64,000 bases of DNA from Rotaria sordida (Eukaryota; Rotifera; Eurotatoria; Philodinida; Philodinidae): assembly GCA_905250125.1 (NCBI GenBank), contig CAJNOL010000047.1, positions 114,423 through 178,422 of the forward strand, given 5' to 3'. Under the pieces are notes generated by a model. That model saw only the letters and a program-made list of their open reading frames with translations. It did no database searches and was not told where the DNA came from. Of the stretch, positions 24,745 through 37,058 are shown piece after piece. Every line of letters starts with the position of its first letter. Position 1 is the first letter of the stretch. A program made the translations under genes and the position numbers.

Positions 24745-27139
24745 TCAAGCTCGAAAAAGAATTTTTGATGTTGCGCCACGTTTTGATTCTTGATCTTCAT
24801 GACTCTAAAAAATTTTATTTATTTATTATTAATTATAATTATTATTTATTTAATCATATTATACTCACTTCAAAAATTAATGGTAAATTTCGAGGAATAT
24901 CCGCTACTTCACGAAATCGACTTCTACATTTAATAAATAAATTTTTAAAAAAATTCAACTAAAATTTCTTTACCCAATTCGTTTTGTAATTTCAGCATTT
25001 CTCCAATCTTTTGTCCATAAACTTATTCGATCACCTTTACTTCGAATCGATACAACACAACCGTTAACATGTTGTGCATCATCTGTATATTGATCACCAA
25101 TTAATGAAAGTAACTGAGAAAGAAAAAGATAGATGAACAAAATATCAATAAATGAATCATTTTTAACAAACTGTAAAAAGCCAATATTTATCAAGTTCAG
25201 TAGCTCGTTGACTTTTATTTAAATTTAAAGACCATCGACCACCAGTACGATTGTATCGATCTTCCCACATTGGTTGCTAAATAAGGACAACGAATTATTT
25301 AATTGAACATTGAGATCAAACTATGAATGTATAATCTAGTTACATTGACGCCTTTGATTTTCTTTCTATTCAAAGATCGTCAATCATAATTTCGAGGTTG
25401 AATGGATAGTATTTTTTTGTTGTTTTCGTATCTGATGAGAGAAAACCTTCAACTGACAAGTCAAAGCTATGTACGTCAATTTAGACCTTAATATGTTATA
25501 AATATCCTGACATGTGTTCGGGTGTTTAGCTTATTACTGCGAGAGATATTGCTTCTTTATGGTTTTTTTTAATACAATGCTGTAATCACCCTCAAACATA
25601 CTAAGAAAAATGATTTTCGAATTTAGACTTGAAACTTTGAGAATAGTTTATTGTGAAAGCTTCAGATCGAAATTTGAAAATCATTTTTTTTTTAGTGTTC
25701 TTTAGGGAACGACGGTATTAAAAATATCTTTAAAACTTAAGAATTCGAGAAGATATCGAATTAGCACGAACTGTATATTGTTTCACATTATTCTCAAATC
25801 AACTTTTTCATGAAAAAAAAAGGCGCAGAAACGACCCTATATCTCCGTCTAGTATGTTCGATCTCCGCAGTAATAAGCTCAGGATTCCAACTCTTTTCAG
25901 AGTATTCATAGTTGATCAGGGTCTACATGGTGCACATCATCCTAACAAGAGTGGAGTGAGCACTACTATTTGTTTCAGAATATAATGTTCTGTACTATTT
26001 TTTGAATAACGTTTGATAGGAACATCATAAACACCTAGCGTTTTCATCATTCAAGAGAGAAGATCCGAGGCCATCAAATTATATCGAAATTTCCTTTCGA
26101 TTTATGTAGAGTCAATATTTCTAGCTTGTTCCATTCGAGAGTTATAAGATCTTTCCTAAGACCTCTGATTTTAGCCAATTAACCTGTAATCATCCCGAAA
26201 TGCAATTAGACAAGAGTAATTCACCATACTCAGTGGAATGAGGATATTTATTTTTAGGTTCGAAAGGATCTGATTCAGTTATCTCAATATTTCCGAAATC
26301 CTGCTTCTGTCATTACCTGAAGAATAATTCTGGCATTTTAGAAATATAACGATAACAGAGTCAGATCATTTTAAAGCTAAAAACAAATATTACCATTCAA
26401 TTCAGCATGGTAAATTATCTCTGCCTAGCTGCAAAAAAGTCTTAGAACTCTCGAATAAAATAAGCTAAGAATGTTGGCCTTACATAGATCGAAAGGAATA
26501 TTGCTTCAGAATATCGTTGTCGAAAATCCCCAATAAGAACCCGCGTGATTGAACAATAGCTGACCAATTAAATTTCTTTGATCGTCTTTCTTGACCGCTG
26601 AAAACTGCGGATCTCTATGATATTTCTATCAAATTTTTATACAAAAAAAAACAGTAGAGTACATTGTATTTCTAACTGAATAACAATTTTTTTGAGCATA
26701 TCTACTTTCAAGCCATAATTTCTACTAAAAGAAATTATTTAGTAAAAGAATCCAAACATACAATATGTGTTTTGAAAAGAAGATAATCACAACCTTGACC
26801 AAGTCGACTAGCAACTTGTAAATGATTATAAACAGACCAAAAATTTTCAACTGTTGATACAGTTGTTACTTGAATTAAATTATCTTTCCATTCACATTGT
26901 CGATCATTTTTAAAAAACCAAAATGTCCATGAATCTTCTAATGGAAATGTTAAATCATTTGATGATTGAATTAATGATTGCATTTCATTAACAGAATGTT
27001 CTTTTGGTTGTTGTTGTTCTTGTTGTTCATTTGAAACTGGTGATTTTTCTTTTGGTGATAATGGACTAATTGGTGTTGCATATGTATCATCTGATTGATT
27101 ATCAGTTGTATCAATTTTAATATTGTCAGTTATTGACAT
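24745..27139 (-). CDS. EIF4E: Eukaryotic translation initiation factor 4E
   Basis: Binds the mRNA cap and recruits eIF4G for translation initiation. Exons 26762-27139, 25172-25276, 24974-25113, 24869-24923 and 24745-24804 give 245 residues (human 217); the excess is an N-terminal Gln/Pro/Ser-rich leader. Family landmarks: DSWTFWFFKNDR (first cap-stacking Trp), TVENFWSVYNHLQ, then PMWED across the exon 1-2 junction (second stacking Trp and the Glu that contacts guanine), TGGRW, and SIRSKGDRISLWTKD containing the basic residues that meet the cap phosphates. The C-terminus SHEDQESKRGATSKILFRA parallels human SHADTATKSGS. Intron 1 (1.5 kb) carries two palindromic repeats. An acceptor-like site (T-rich tract ending TTTAG at 27160-27161) lies 20 nt before the ATG, and the upstream RhoGAP gene ends 158 bp away. 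Confidence 0.96.
25480..25950. repeat. Dispersed repeat family copy (D), inverted arms, in eIF4E intron 1
   Basis: The left end (about 25494-25545) has the landmark tatgaatatcctgacatg, then gcttattactgcgagagat. The right end (about 25860-25935) holds the same landmarks reverse-complemented (ctccgcagtaataagctcag; agagtattcatag). The internal segment gacttgaaactttga near 25626 and gtgaaagcttcagat near 25660 match copies A, B, C and E. It has no coding content. Confidence 0.7.
26075..26545. repeat. Second palindromic element in eIF4E intron 1
   Basis: About 470 bp with arms of about 210 bp. The left arm (cctttcgatttatgtag, about 26093; attcgagagttataaga, about 26135) is matched inverted on the right at about 26440-26500. 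The outer landmarks differ from the dispersed family next to it, so it is probably a different element inserted nearby. No ORF and no clear target duplication. Confidence 0.7.
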
Positions 27140-27297
27140 AATTCAAAAAATTTGTATATCTAAAAAAAAAAAAAGAAAGACAGAATGAAAAAGTAGTGTT
27201 AATAAATTGCACAAATGAAAGGAATGATTAATTATCACACTATACAAATATCACAAGAAAAATAATTGTGAAAGACAGTAAAAATTGTTTAACTATT
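27140..27297 (-). promoter_or_regulatory. RhoGAP-eIF4E intercistronic gap with candidate trans-splice acceptor
   Basis: A 158-bp gap between two same-strand genes. In transcript sense it is T-rich and contains a long pyrimidine tract ending in AG at 27161-27160, 20 nt before the eIF4E ATG. No AATAAA is visible. It is compatible with a downstream operon cistron; a short independent promoter cannot be excluded. Confidence 0.5.
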
Positions 27298-30200
27298 TTA
27301 TTGATATCGAGCTTTTAATTGTAAATTTTCCATTTGTAATTGTTCAATTATTTGTTTTAATTGATTAATTTCTCTTTCATATTTAAGACGTTCTTCATAA
27401 GATGTTTTTGTTAAATTAATAAATGAAATATCTTTTTTATTGATTAATTCTTTTAATAAATGATTTTCATTTTGTAAAGATTTTAAACAATCATTTAATA
27501 AATTTGTATCAAAAATATTACGTTTGTCATGTTGATAAATTGTTCGAGAAGATGATAAATCAATTGTATTTAAATGTTGAATAGTTTCATTTGAAGAAAT
27601 ATGTGGATTAAGTGCTTTTGATACATTGGATTTAAAATTTGATAATGACTTGCCAAGTTTATTAGCAAAAGTTTTTTTTGGTATTTTACGAATAGATGAT
27701 GTTACATTGTTTGCTGATAGAATTTGAGAAGGTATATCTAAATTGTAAAGAATATAATTAGAAAAGAATGAAAGTCATCACTTGAACTTATAATAGAAAA
27801 TGAGTCTTTTTAAAGAACAATCAGTATTTTATAGAGATTTTCTCTTGCGAAGAGACAATTGAAAACTCTCGGAGAGCATATGACTAGTTTTGGAAATAAA
27901 GACACATAGTACGTGATGTAATAATCATAAGTTGAATCTTACAAGGAGCGCTGCCTACTCGACTTCTACACTGGAAACAATGCAAAAGAAAATGAATCTA
28001 TACTGAAGCTTTAATTTTCAGGATAAATGATAATCAATTGTTGCAGTTTGATAAGAAAAAATAATTTTGTCGAATTTCAGATGTATCGATAGAGAAGAAA
28101 GTTATGTAATAGTTAACTAACTGATTGTTGAAGCGTATCTCTGCAAAAAAAAACTCTATGTTAGACTATTTTATTAAATGATATTCATCATCAGAGAGTC
28201 AATACATCTTAGTAATTCACTTTCACATTAAGTTATATTATCGAAACAAAATTGAGTAATTATTTAGCATTGTAACTTATTAGAGATTTATTTGTATCTC
28301 TTACTATTTATACTATATATTTCGTAGACATATAAAAGATAACAGAAAGCATATACCTTGAAAAGTCGATTTAGTATATAGCCAATTAATAATATTGATG
28401 TATTTGACGAATACTTTACGAGTTTACAACACTAATATAGAGTTTTTTAGCCCTATGAAGTTTTCTACTCACTGATCAATGACCAGCGAAATAGAGAGAA
28501 TTTATAAAAATAAATGTTGAAAAGTGTAGCATGACCTTAAGTCACGAGTATATATGACTAATCGAGAAGTTGATTTCAATATTATAGAATCAGAAAAGTA
28601 AAGAATGATTCATATCAGTCTGATTGATTAGACTGCTACGAGTATTTTATTTTGATTATATTCTTACCTGATCTATGTTTTTGTTCTAATATTATTGATT
28701 GTTGTTGAGTTCTTTGTCCGTCTTTTATTATATCAATACTAGAAAATCGTTTTTGTACAATACTTATTTGATTCTTATCATTATTTTCTTGATTTATTGA
28801 AAATTCAGTTTCAAAACATGTTGTAAATGATTGTTGACTATCTAATTGATCGTATGTATTACTTGTTTTTTTTTCAAGAATTAATTTTGAATGATAATGT
28901 ACATTATTAGTATCTGATTGATTACTATAATTTAAATTTGAACTATCAATTAATGAAAATCTTGTACAATATATGGATGGCATTGATGATGAACGTGAAT
29001 GGATCTTAATCAATTGTTCATTAGATGATAAAAATGAAGAAAATGATGAAAAACTACTAGATTTTGTAATTGATTGATTATGATGTTTACATGATTCATT
29101 TGAATTAATCTAAATTTACAAAAAAAAAGAAAAATGAAATTAAAAAGAAGATTGTATTTTTAAAAATAAAATCATACTGGAAAAAGATATTCACTATGAT
29201 TGATGAATGCTTTAATTAATGGTAGTAGATTATAACTGAAATAGTCAAAAGAAAATTTTTCTTTTTTAAAACTAAAAAAAAAAAAAGAAGTAAAAATTTT
29301 TACTTATGTCCTTTAATCATATTAAGATCAAGTTCTTCCGATGTTCGAATAAGATTATTTCCAAATGTTACAGCTAAATTATCTGTATCCATTTTTGTTT
29401 CATGAGCATGTTGTGTTAATTTTTTTAAAAATAAACATAAATATGCTAAAAGTGCATAATTTGTACTTGATAATGTTTTTTCTATTAATTTTTTTAAATG
29501 ATCAATATCATTTGTTTGATTATATTTAAAACGTGAACCTAATTCAAAAAATTCATCAAAATTTTTTATTGGAATTATTGGTTCAGGTAATGATTGTAAA
29601 TAAATTTTTAATAATGAAGATATTGTTGCTGGTGAATATGAATTATTTAATTTAATTGATAAACCACGATCATACATATCACGTAATTCTTTTATTGAAG
29701 ATTGTTTTCCAGGTATTCTAATTACAACAAGATAATACATCTTGTTGAGAATGTAAGATGATGAAAAAAAGTTTAACACAAAAATATATTTTTGAATTTT
29801 TTTTTTTTCTATAATGATAAGCAATGATGGCAAGGATTCTAAAAAACTAGATAAGGTAGTTTTCAGATCCTAGAAGATTTTATTGAAGCTATTTTTTAGC
29901 GATACTATTGTAAAGAGTATAAAATTCTGAAATGACATTGTTAGAAAAAAATCGCTCCGACAAAGTCTTCTGGGATTTGACAACTACTGTGTTCAGTTTT
30001 TTTTTTTGAAAACTTCATTGACTATTAAACGTTACTATGTGTGGACTTGAGCTAGGTGCTTAATATTATAGAAAAAAAAATCAAAAATGTGTTGTTGTTA
30101 AACTTTTTTCCATCACCTTATAATTGTAAATTTTTACCGAAATAAACCAACAAATGTTGAACCATAGTCAAGTAGATATTCACAACATTGACGAACAATT

Positions 30201-31511
30201 AAAGGTACAAGAGATGTTTTGTCAAGAGAATATTTACATGTATCTTCTAATGATTGACCAAAGATACCTAAATGAAAAATAATTTTCTAATCGTTAATGA
30301 TAGAAGAGATAAAAAAATTTTTATAAGCATTCTTCGATGGAGATTTCATTTGATCGATCTATTGTTAGTTTGATAGAAACAATTATCAAAAGTAAAAATC
30401 ATTAGAGATTTTGGACAAACTTATTTTTAATGGTGAGAATGATTAACAATGATGTATGAATGAATTTCTCTAATCGATATGTTGATTTCACTAGGGTGTC
30501 TTCAATAAAGATGTGCAGAACTAAGTTTGCTTAGTCCCGGTAACTTTTTCCAGGTAGCCCCAATAAGTCTGATTTGGTTTCTTGATTTATTTAGTTGATG
30601 AATAGTACTTGTTTTTTCTTTCATCTCTAATGAATTTTGTTTTGATTAGTATGATTTATAAAATAATTCGCTTAAAATTATAAAATATTTAACTATAATT
30701 TTTAGTTTCGATTTGAACAACTTTTTTCTCTTAAATTACCATCAAACTTTAGCTAATACTATTTTTTATTAAGGACTTGAACAATTTAGTTTGATAGATA
30801 AAATTTTGCTTTGTATAATTATGATTTGGTAATAAAATATGATAAGTAAATATCGATAAAAATTCTATTATTTTACTTGCTTCTAGTATTGTTTGTTTCG
30901 AATATATTTAATAAATAGAGTTGAATACTTTCAACTATTTAAATATTCTAAAATATCTGTAATGACTATAATTTTGATATTACTTTTTATATAATAAGAT
31001 GATCGAAACATAAAACAAATTCCAAAATTCTTCAACATTTTATCGATTTTTCTCAAATCTATCACTCACCACCACCAATTCGACTATAAGCAGTTCTTTT
31101 CAATGCTAACAACCAACATTCATATTCTTTTTTTGATTCAGCTTGTAATAGATTTATTTCATCTTAAAAAAAAAAGAAAAGAAAAGAAAAACACTATCTT
31201 CTATTTAGTCATAATTCATTTCTTACTATCTACTTTAATTTCAATTGTATTATCATTTGAAGATTCACAATCATTAATAAAAATATTCGGTAAAAGTTTC
31301 ATCAGATCTTGATAACGTCCATCGAATTTAGATGCAATAAATAAAATAGCTTTGTCCCAATCAATAATACAATATCGACGATGCCATTTAACCTGAGAAT
31401 TTAGTTTGACTTTTAACCATCCTAAATAAATTTTTAATAATTATTATAAATAACAACAAATAATAGAAAATAACCTTGTTTGGGAATTACTGCTGGATCA
31501 TCATTCGACAT
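27298..31511 (-). CDS. PH-RhoGAP-coiled-coil protein (ARHGAP22/24/25 type)
   Basis: Predicted GTPase-activating protein for Rho-family G proteins. Exons 31475-31511, 31227-31421, 31070-31162, 30138-30267, 29304-29717, 29178-29235, 28668-29109 and 27298-27737 give 602 residues. The N-terminal PH domain (about residues 10-110) has GWLKVK, KWHRRYCII and a final Trp helix (YECWLLALKR). RhoGAP (about 115-310) begins VPLIVRQCCEYL and carries the arginine finger in GLFRIPGK, the helix LKIYLQSLPEPIIP, and the conserved Asn segment DNLAVTFGNNLIR. A Ser-rich middle follows, and the last about 50 residues form a heptad-like coiled coil (YEREINQLKQIIEQLQMEN). This order is that of the FilGAP/ARHGAP22/24/25 group (human members about 650-750). 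Introns 3, 4 and 7 are long but hold nothing recognised except a short transposon-like fragment near 30507. The gene lies just upstream of eIF4E. Confidence 0.9.
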
Positions 31512-33644
31512 TGTATCGATTTATGGGACAAAAAACTTTTTCCATTTCTTCCAAAAATAAAATCAATGGATATTTGCTTTTTTTTTGTCCAATCATTAAC
31601 TATACGTAGAGGGTGAACAATGAAACTTGATTCGTTCTTTTGAATGGAAGATATAAAAATAACTAACTTAACTCATTTCGTTTTTCAATTACATATATTA
31701 TTATTGGAACTTTTTAAATTGATTGATTTTTAACAGTCATGAAAAGTTTATTAAAAAGCACGAAATTTGATAAGGCTATTCTTCTCATCAAAAAATTTTT
31801 CAAAAAAAATCTCATAGCGACAACAAGTCACTGATGAGCTACAACATGTGCATACTTATTTATCTTGACTTGACATCAATATTTTTCGCACCTGTACTCC
31901 TCCTCAGTTTACCTAAACAATATTTTGTCTCATTTTTTTTTTTTAGTGAGATATATATATATAGTAGTATAAAGTCCATAGTGCTGATTACAAATATCAT
32001 CGTAATTTTTGTCTAAACCATTTCGATGAATGACGAGAGCATAGGGTGGGAGACGTTTTGCCTTGATATCGATCCCTATAGAAGACATAAGCAGTTTCAC
32101 ATGAAACTTTCAGCAATTGTAGGGCTCAGAGTAAGTAGTCACTCCTGTAAGTTTCAGCTTGATCGATCAAGCTTTTCCCTTATTTTGATACTCAGTCATA
32201 TATACCGTATTGGACCTTCTATGGGTCAAAGAATCATTCAGTTTAGATGATGTATATACATACTTTGACAGATAATTTATATATCATTCGATAGAGAATT
32301 GAATTCTGAACAAAAATTGTATAGATATATTCGAGTAAAAACCAAAGATTGACTATAAAAAATTCCAAATACTCTTAAGATGTGGTCATATACAGGCTTT
32401 GCTGAAACCTTATATACCTTCGTTCTTCACTATATAATTCAGAACGAGAGCCATTTTTTCAGCATCGCTACTAATCATTAAGAGCTAGAAAAGTGCTCGA
32501 ATAAGTAGCTGCAAAGGGTATGGATGTGTGAGTATGGATGCGAGCGTGCGAGAGGAGAACAGCTACACCTCAAATCTAAAAAAGGTCTACGAAAATTCAC
32601 CTTGTTGCTGGGCTCTCTATCAACGAACAGAACATTATATAAGATAGAAAAGTGGATGTTGTCGATTCAATCTTGATATTTTCATTTTTCATTCTTGAGA
32701 TCATTGAGTCAGAAAATCCAAATTTTCGATGTGAATGTCTAGAACATAAAAAACATTGCGACAGTTTACATAAATATTCTGTTTCACACCGTGCTGATGC
32801 CCATTATCATCTCTATCTCGTAAGAAATCGTCTGTCATTTCGCTGCTCCAATGAAATTCATTTAACCATTGCATACCAAACATTTTTCTTCGTTTCATAT
32901 TTCTAAATTAAAGATCAACAGAATGAAAATATTTTGCGCTCTCTATGCATATCACTTAAGCACTGGAGAGAAGAAAATAACTAATATCCATCTGAACAAA
33001 GAATGCATTCGATTATATACAATGAAAACAAATGTGTCGCATGTTTCTTACTTTGCGACACATTTTTCTGCAACACATTTATAAAACGTGGCTCGAGTCT
33101 TTCATTTGATAGGTTTGTTATTTTTTTAATAATGTATTAAGATCTGTGTGTAATTCTTGAGATTTGAGTTAATATCAGTTAATGAAAACAAATTTTCTGT
33201 ATAGATAATATTTTATATTATTTATTTTGTTTTTATCATATATACGAGAATTTTCAATCTTAAACGATCATTTTCAACCAATACCGAGACATTTAACAGA
33301 TGTTACAAACAAAAGAAAAGGATAAACAAAAAGAAAAAATTAAATATATATATATGCATTATAATCATTTACTTCATAATCTATAACATCATAATCTGTA
33401 GAATCCAATATAAAACTTTTGTAATCATCATAAACATTGTATAATAAAATAGACCATGGATAATACTAAAATACTAATCCAATTGCCAATGATACCTAGA
33501 AAAGTAATACTCACGTTTTATATTTTACTTTAATTTTGTAATAATGTATGAGAAATATGTGTAATCTTAAGATTTGATAATTACAAAATTTATATTGTGA
33601 TTCTATAGGTTATGATGTTAAAGATTATGATGTTTATGATTATG
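31512..33644. other. Intergenic, no gene recognised
   Basis: 2.1 kb upstream of the RhoGAP gene. It presumably holds its promoter, but no clear TATA or initiator stands out. Open frames at 31834-32250 and 32652-33084 are short, motif-free and lack splice context. A (TA)n tract occurs near 33346-33356. Confidence 0.5.
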
Positions 33645-35050
33645 CTGTATATACATGGGGGACTATATACAAAATTTTTTTCGCCTGGCTCTCTTAAAAG
33701 TCATAATTTGAGTCTGATTATTGTATTATAATATATATACATAATTAGGATTATGCGCAAAAATTCAGCCTTTTAGGTTTTACGAATCGTTGTATAATCT
33801 CATTTCTTTCACAGTAGTCACACACCATTTTTCGATCTGAACATGAACTCTGAAACAAACCAATTTGCACCATGATTTTAAACGAAAATATCATTTTTTT
33901 AAATCAATCACAAAATCCAATTTAGAGAAAATCAGGCCTATTTCAAGAAGATTCCAACTCAACACATTCTCGATTTGTCAATGAATAATCGAACACTTTG
34001 CGGAGCCTACTTCACACTGAGAGAGTTCAAATTCAGATAAAAAAAGTCGTATGTGACTACTGTGAAAGAAATGAGATTATACAACGATTCATAAGACCTA
34101 AAAGGCTGACTTTTTGCGCATGATCCTAAATATGTATATGCATTATAATACAATAATCAGACTCAAATTATGACTTTTTGGAGAGCCAGGCGAAAAAACT
34201 TTTGTAGTTTCCCATGTAGAATAATCGAGTGGATTTAGTTCTGGTGAATTTAGAGACCATCGATCTTTCGTTAGTATATGCAGTCGCACCATCTCGTTGC
34301 AAGGACCAATTGGAATGTCCAAATAATCGATCACCTTCAGCCTTGTAAAATGGTAATCATTTTCTAATGTAAGTTTCAGCATTTAGACGTTCATCTTTTT
34401 CAAAAACAAACGGAATCATAAGTCTATTCCATGTTGCATCCATTCCAACCATGACCGAAACAGAAAATTTTTCTTTAGTATAAATACCGTTGTTCATATA
34501 TGCATCTAACCTACTATTGGCCAATATAACATCATTCTTCCGATTTAAATATCCATTTCGAGTAAAAATTTTCTCATCGGTGAATATGATTTTGTGTACA
34601 TCTTCATGTTAAAAGGTTTTTTCTTATCCACGTACAACATCGCTTCCTAGATGATTCATGATGACCTTAAAGTTTCTGCACACATATTCTTCGATAGGAT
34701 TTTTTCTTCAAATCTTCTTTGAGAATCCTTTAGATTGTTGACTGACTGCTTCGAAAATCTTTTGACATTGTTCGTAAATTTTTTCTCTTGTTATCTGATG
34801 AAAATCATTTTTTCACCAAATTGACTATATTCGTTTGGTTCTTCCACGTCTTTTTCTCTCTGTTGGTTTTCCTGCATGAAATGAACCAGCTCTATCATAT
34901 TGACATATCCAACGATGAATTGTAACACGATGCACCTTGTTTGCTAATAAAACTTCGATTTCTAGTGCCTTCTTCTCGTTTTCGTAATGAATAATAGCAA
35001 TATCACGCAGATCTTCGCTTTTAGCCATCATTAGAACTTGAATCACAGTT
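33645..35050 (-). mobile_element. Tc1/mariner-type transposon remnant with an inverted partial copy of its 3' end
   Basis: On the minus strand, broken frames carry the transposase in order: a helix-turn-helix N-terminal region (34825-35046, VTIHRWICQYDRAG), a first catalytic Asp in IIFTDEKIF (near 34590), a second in SLQRDGA (near 34290), and NSPELNPLDYSTW (near 34245), the third-acid motif of mariner-family DDE transposases. Stops and shifts interrupt it, so it is not functional as it stands. The 3' end takes part in a palindrome: 34021-34222 is repeated inverted at 33652-33853 at about 85% identity (agccaggcgaaaaaa and its complement), separated by about 170 bp. This is either a nested tail-to-tail insertion or a rearranged end. 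The outer 5' terminus was not found. Confidence 0.75.
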
Positions 35051-36675
35051 TTTTTCTTTTTTTCTTTTCTGTTTAGAAAACAAACTTTAACAGTACATTG
35101 ATATAAATCGAAAGCGACATACTATTCTATGTATATGTTGAAGAGGCGACTAGACATCGAAGAGAACCAAATCTATTATGATCTTCACAGATGATCAGTT
35201 TCTATGATTTAGAAAAATCATTAAAGCATATCTGTAGGGATTTATTTATACACCTTCCGTAAAGCTTTTAACAATACATCTTTTAAAAAAAAATTCTAGA
35301 TTTTATCATTTTCTCAAGACGAGGTACATGTAAAACAAAAATGTCTTTGAAACATTTTTATTATACAAAATACTCTGAGAAGTAGCACTATTATATATGT
35401 TTTCCATTTTGACCATGAAGGAAACTATAAGAATATGTCTAAAGGCATTTGTTGATACAGATTTCGCAGAGCTTTTCAAGGCGCATCTTTTGAAAAAAAA
35501 TCAAGATTATATCATTTGTCTTTGCAGAAATATTCACAAAACAAATGATATTGCAATTATTTTGGGACACCTGGTATATATGCAGTATCGAAGTTACATC
35601 AGTCGATGAATTATAATTTCGGCAGGCAAAATTGACGAAGTTATAACTTCGTTATATAATTGTGTAGAAATTGTAACTGTGAAGTTAATGTTTGACGAAG
35701 TTATAATTTCGACAAGAAATTTTGTCGAAGTTATTTTAGATCAACTGAATATCAAATAATTATCAATTAATTAATACTATTTTAGCTAAAAACAGATACT
35801 TTTAGTTGTTTCTTCAATTTAGAAAATATATATGATTTTTATACGTAATGAAAATTAGCAACGACTTCGAGTTTACCTGCTGATATTCACTTGTGCAGTT
35901 GTGCTGGCAGGAATTAGGTGATGAAAAAAATGAATTGGAAAATGGAACTTTTTTTGTCTGAGGGAGAGTAGATGTAAAATAAAAAGTTATATAAGTGGTG
36001 AAAATTTGAGCGCTTAATATCATACTGTTCAAGAGAAATTTACATTATAATCCAAAATGTAGAGTGACATTTTTTAAGAAAGAATGCAGAGTGACGCTTT
36101 CTCCGCAGATATTTTCAGCCGAATTCATTCAAAAATATTCTTTTCGAATACAATTTAAATGAACAGGATACGCTAAGCAAATTCAAGTATATTGGAGTCT
36201 TTTTCTGACTTACTGTCCTTCATACAGCGCTGAAAAATGACTCGAACTTTTCAATCAGTAAAGCTAATTTTATTACTGAATTAAGCAGGACTTCAACTGT
36301 ACACTGTGTATTTCTCTTAATATTCAGTACAGTGTTGGGAAACTTTTGCACTTTAATATAGGCACAGAATATAAAAAAATATACTAATTAGAAATTATTT
36401 AGACCTACTGCCAATTTTACATGTCCATCGTACCAAAAAGTTGCAATTCACTCATACATTTTTTCCTTAAAATTTTGATATTAATCAACTTGGGAGTGTA
36501 GGTAACACTCACACCCGCCAAACTTACACATTATACGAATAAACCCATACCAGACACAATCACATCTAGGGGGTGGGCGTGAGTGTAGTGTGGGTGTAAC
36601 CGAAGAGAAGATGAATACGTACACCGACATCCATACCACCCACATTCATCCACACCAACTCGCACTCACCCACAC
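35051..36675. other. Intergenic with short structured repeats, no gene
   Basis: At 35600-35735 a 15-bp motif, cgaagttataacttcg or close variants, occurs about four times, making a small palindromic cluster. At 36500-36682 a GT/AC-rich patch has inverted halves (acactcacaccc against gggtgggcgtgagtgt). The open frames at 35397-35609 and 35814-36032 look random. Confidence 0.5.
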
Positions 36676-36837
36676 CCGTATCCTAATTTGCTGTTTAGCT
36701 TGATCCGATGTAACATTTCGACCAGCCAAAATGTTAACTTTGTGCCTATTTTTTGTCGGATAATCGACGAATAACAAACCTTGATATAGATGAGGTGAAG
36801 ATCGACGCATTTCATCAACAATACGTTGTCGTTCAAC
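36676..36837 (-). pseudogene. Orphan coding-like fragment, family unknown
   Basis: An uninterrupted minus-strand stretch of about 54 codons reading VERQRIVDEMRRSSPHLYQG and then LLFVDYPTKNRHKVNILAG. It has protein-like, charged composition and non-random codon use compared with its surroundings. It is preceded by an AG and followed by GGGTGAGTG, a possible donor, so it could be one exon. No partner exon was found on either side and I do not recognise the family. It may be a transposon or gene relic. Confidence 0.3.
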
Positions 36838-37058
36838 TTACTTATAGAATTACTTCGATATAAAAGCTTCAGATTGAAAACCTAAGTAACGAAACAGTAG
36901 CCGGAAATAGTTTTTTAGATTTCTTTATGTAATGCTAGATCCTTTCATTAGAAAAAACATGTTAGTTTTTTATTGAAAGAGATGTTACTTTGTGAATTTT
37001 TAAGGATTCGTAGAACAATGTAGTGTTAAATATAGTGAATTTAAAAAAATCAGAAACA

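Noticed and set aside
27940..27975. Possible micro-exon in the RhoGAP gene between exons 7 and 8
   Set aside because: It has AG and GT edges, but including it creates an immediate stop in the required phase.
35610..35735. loxP-like sequence (ataacttcgttata) in the cgaagttataacttcg cluster
   Set aside because: Only a partial arm resemblance within a local palindromic repeat; there is no second 13-bp arm with an 8-bp spacer, and no reason for Cre sites here.
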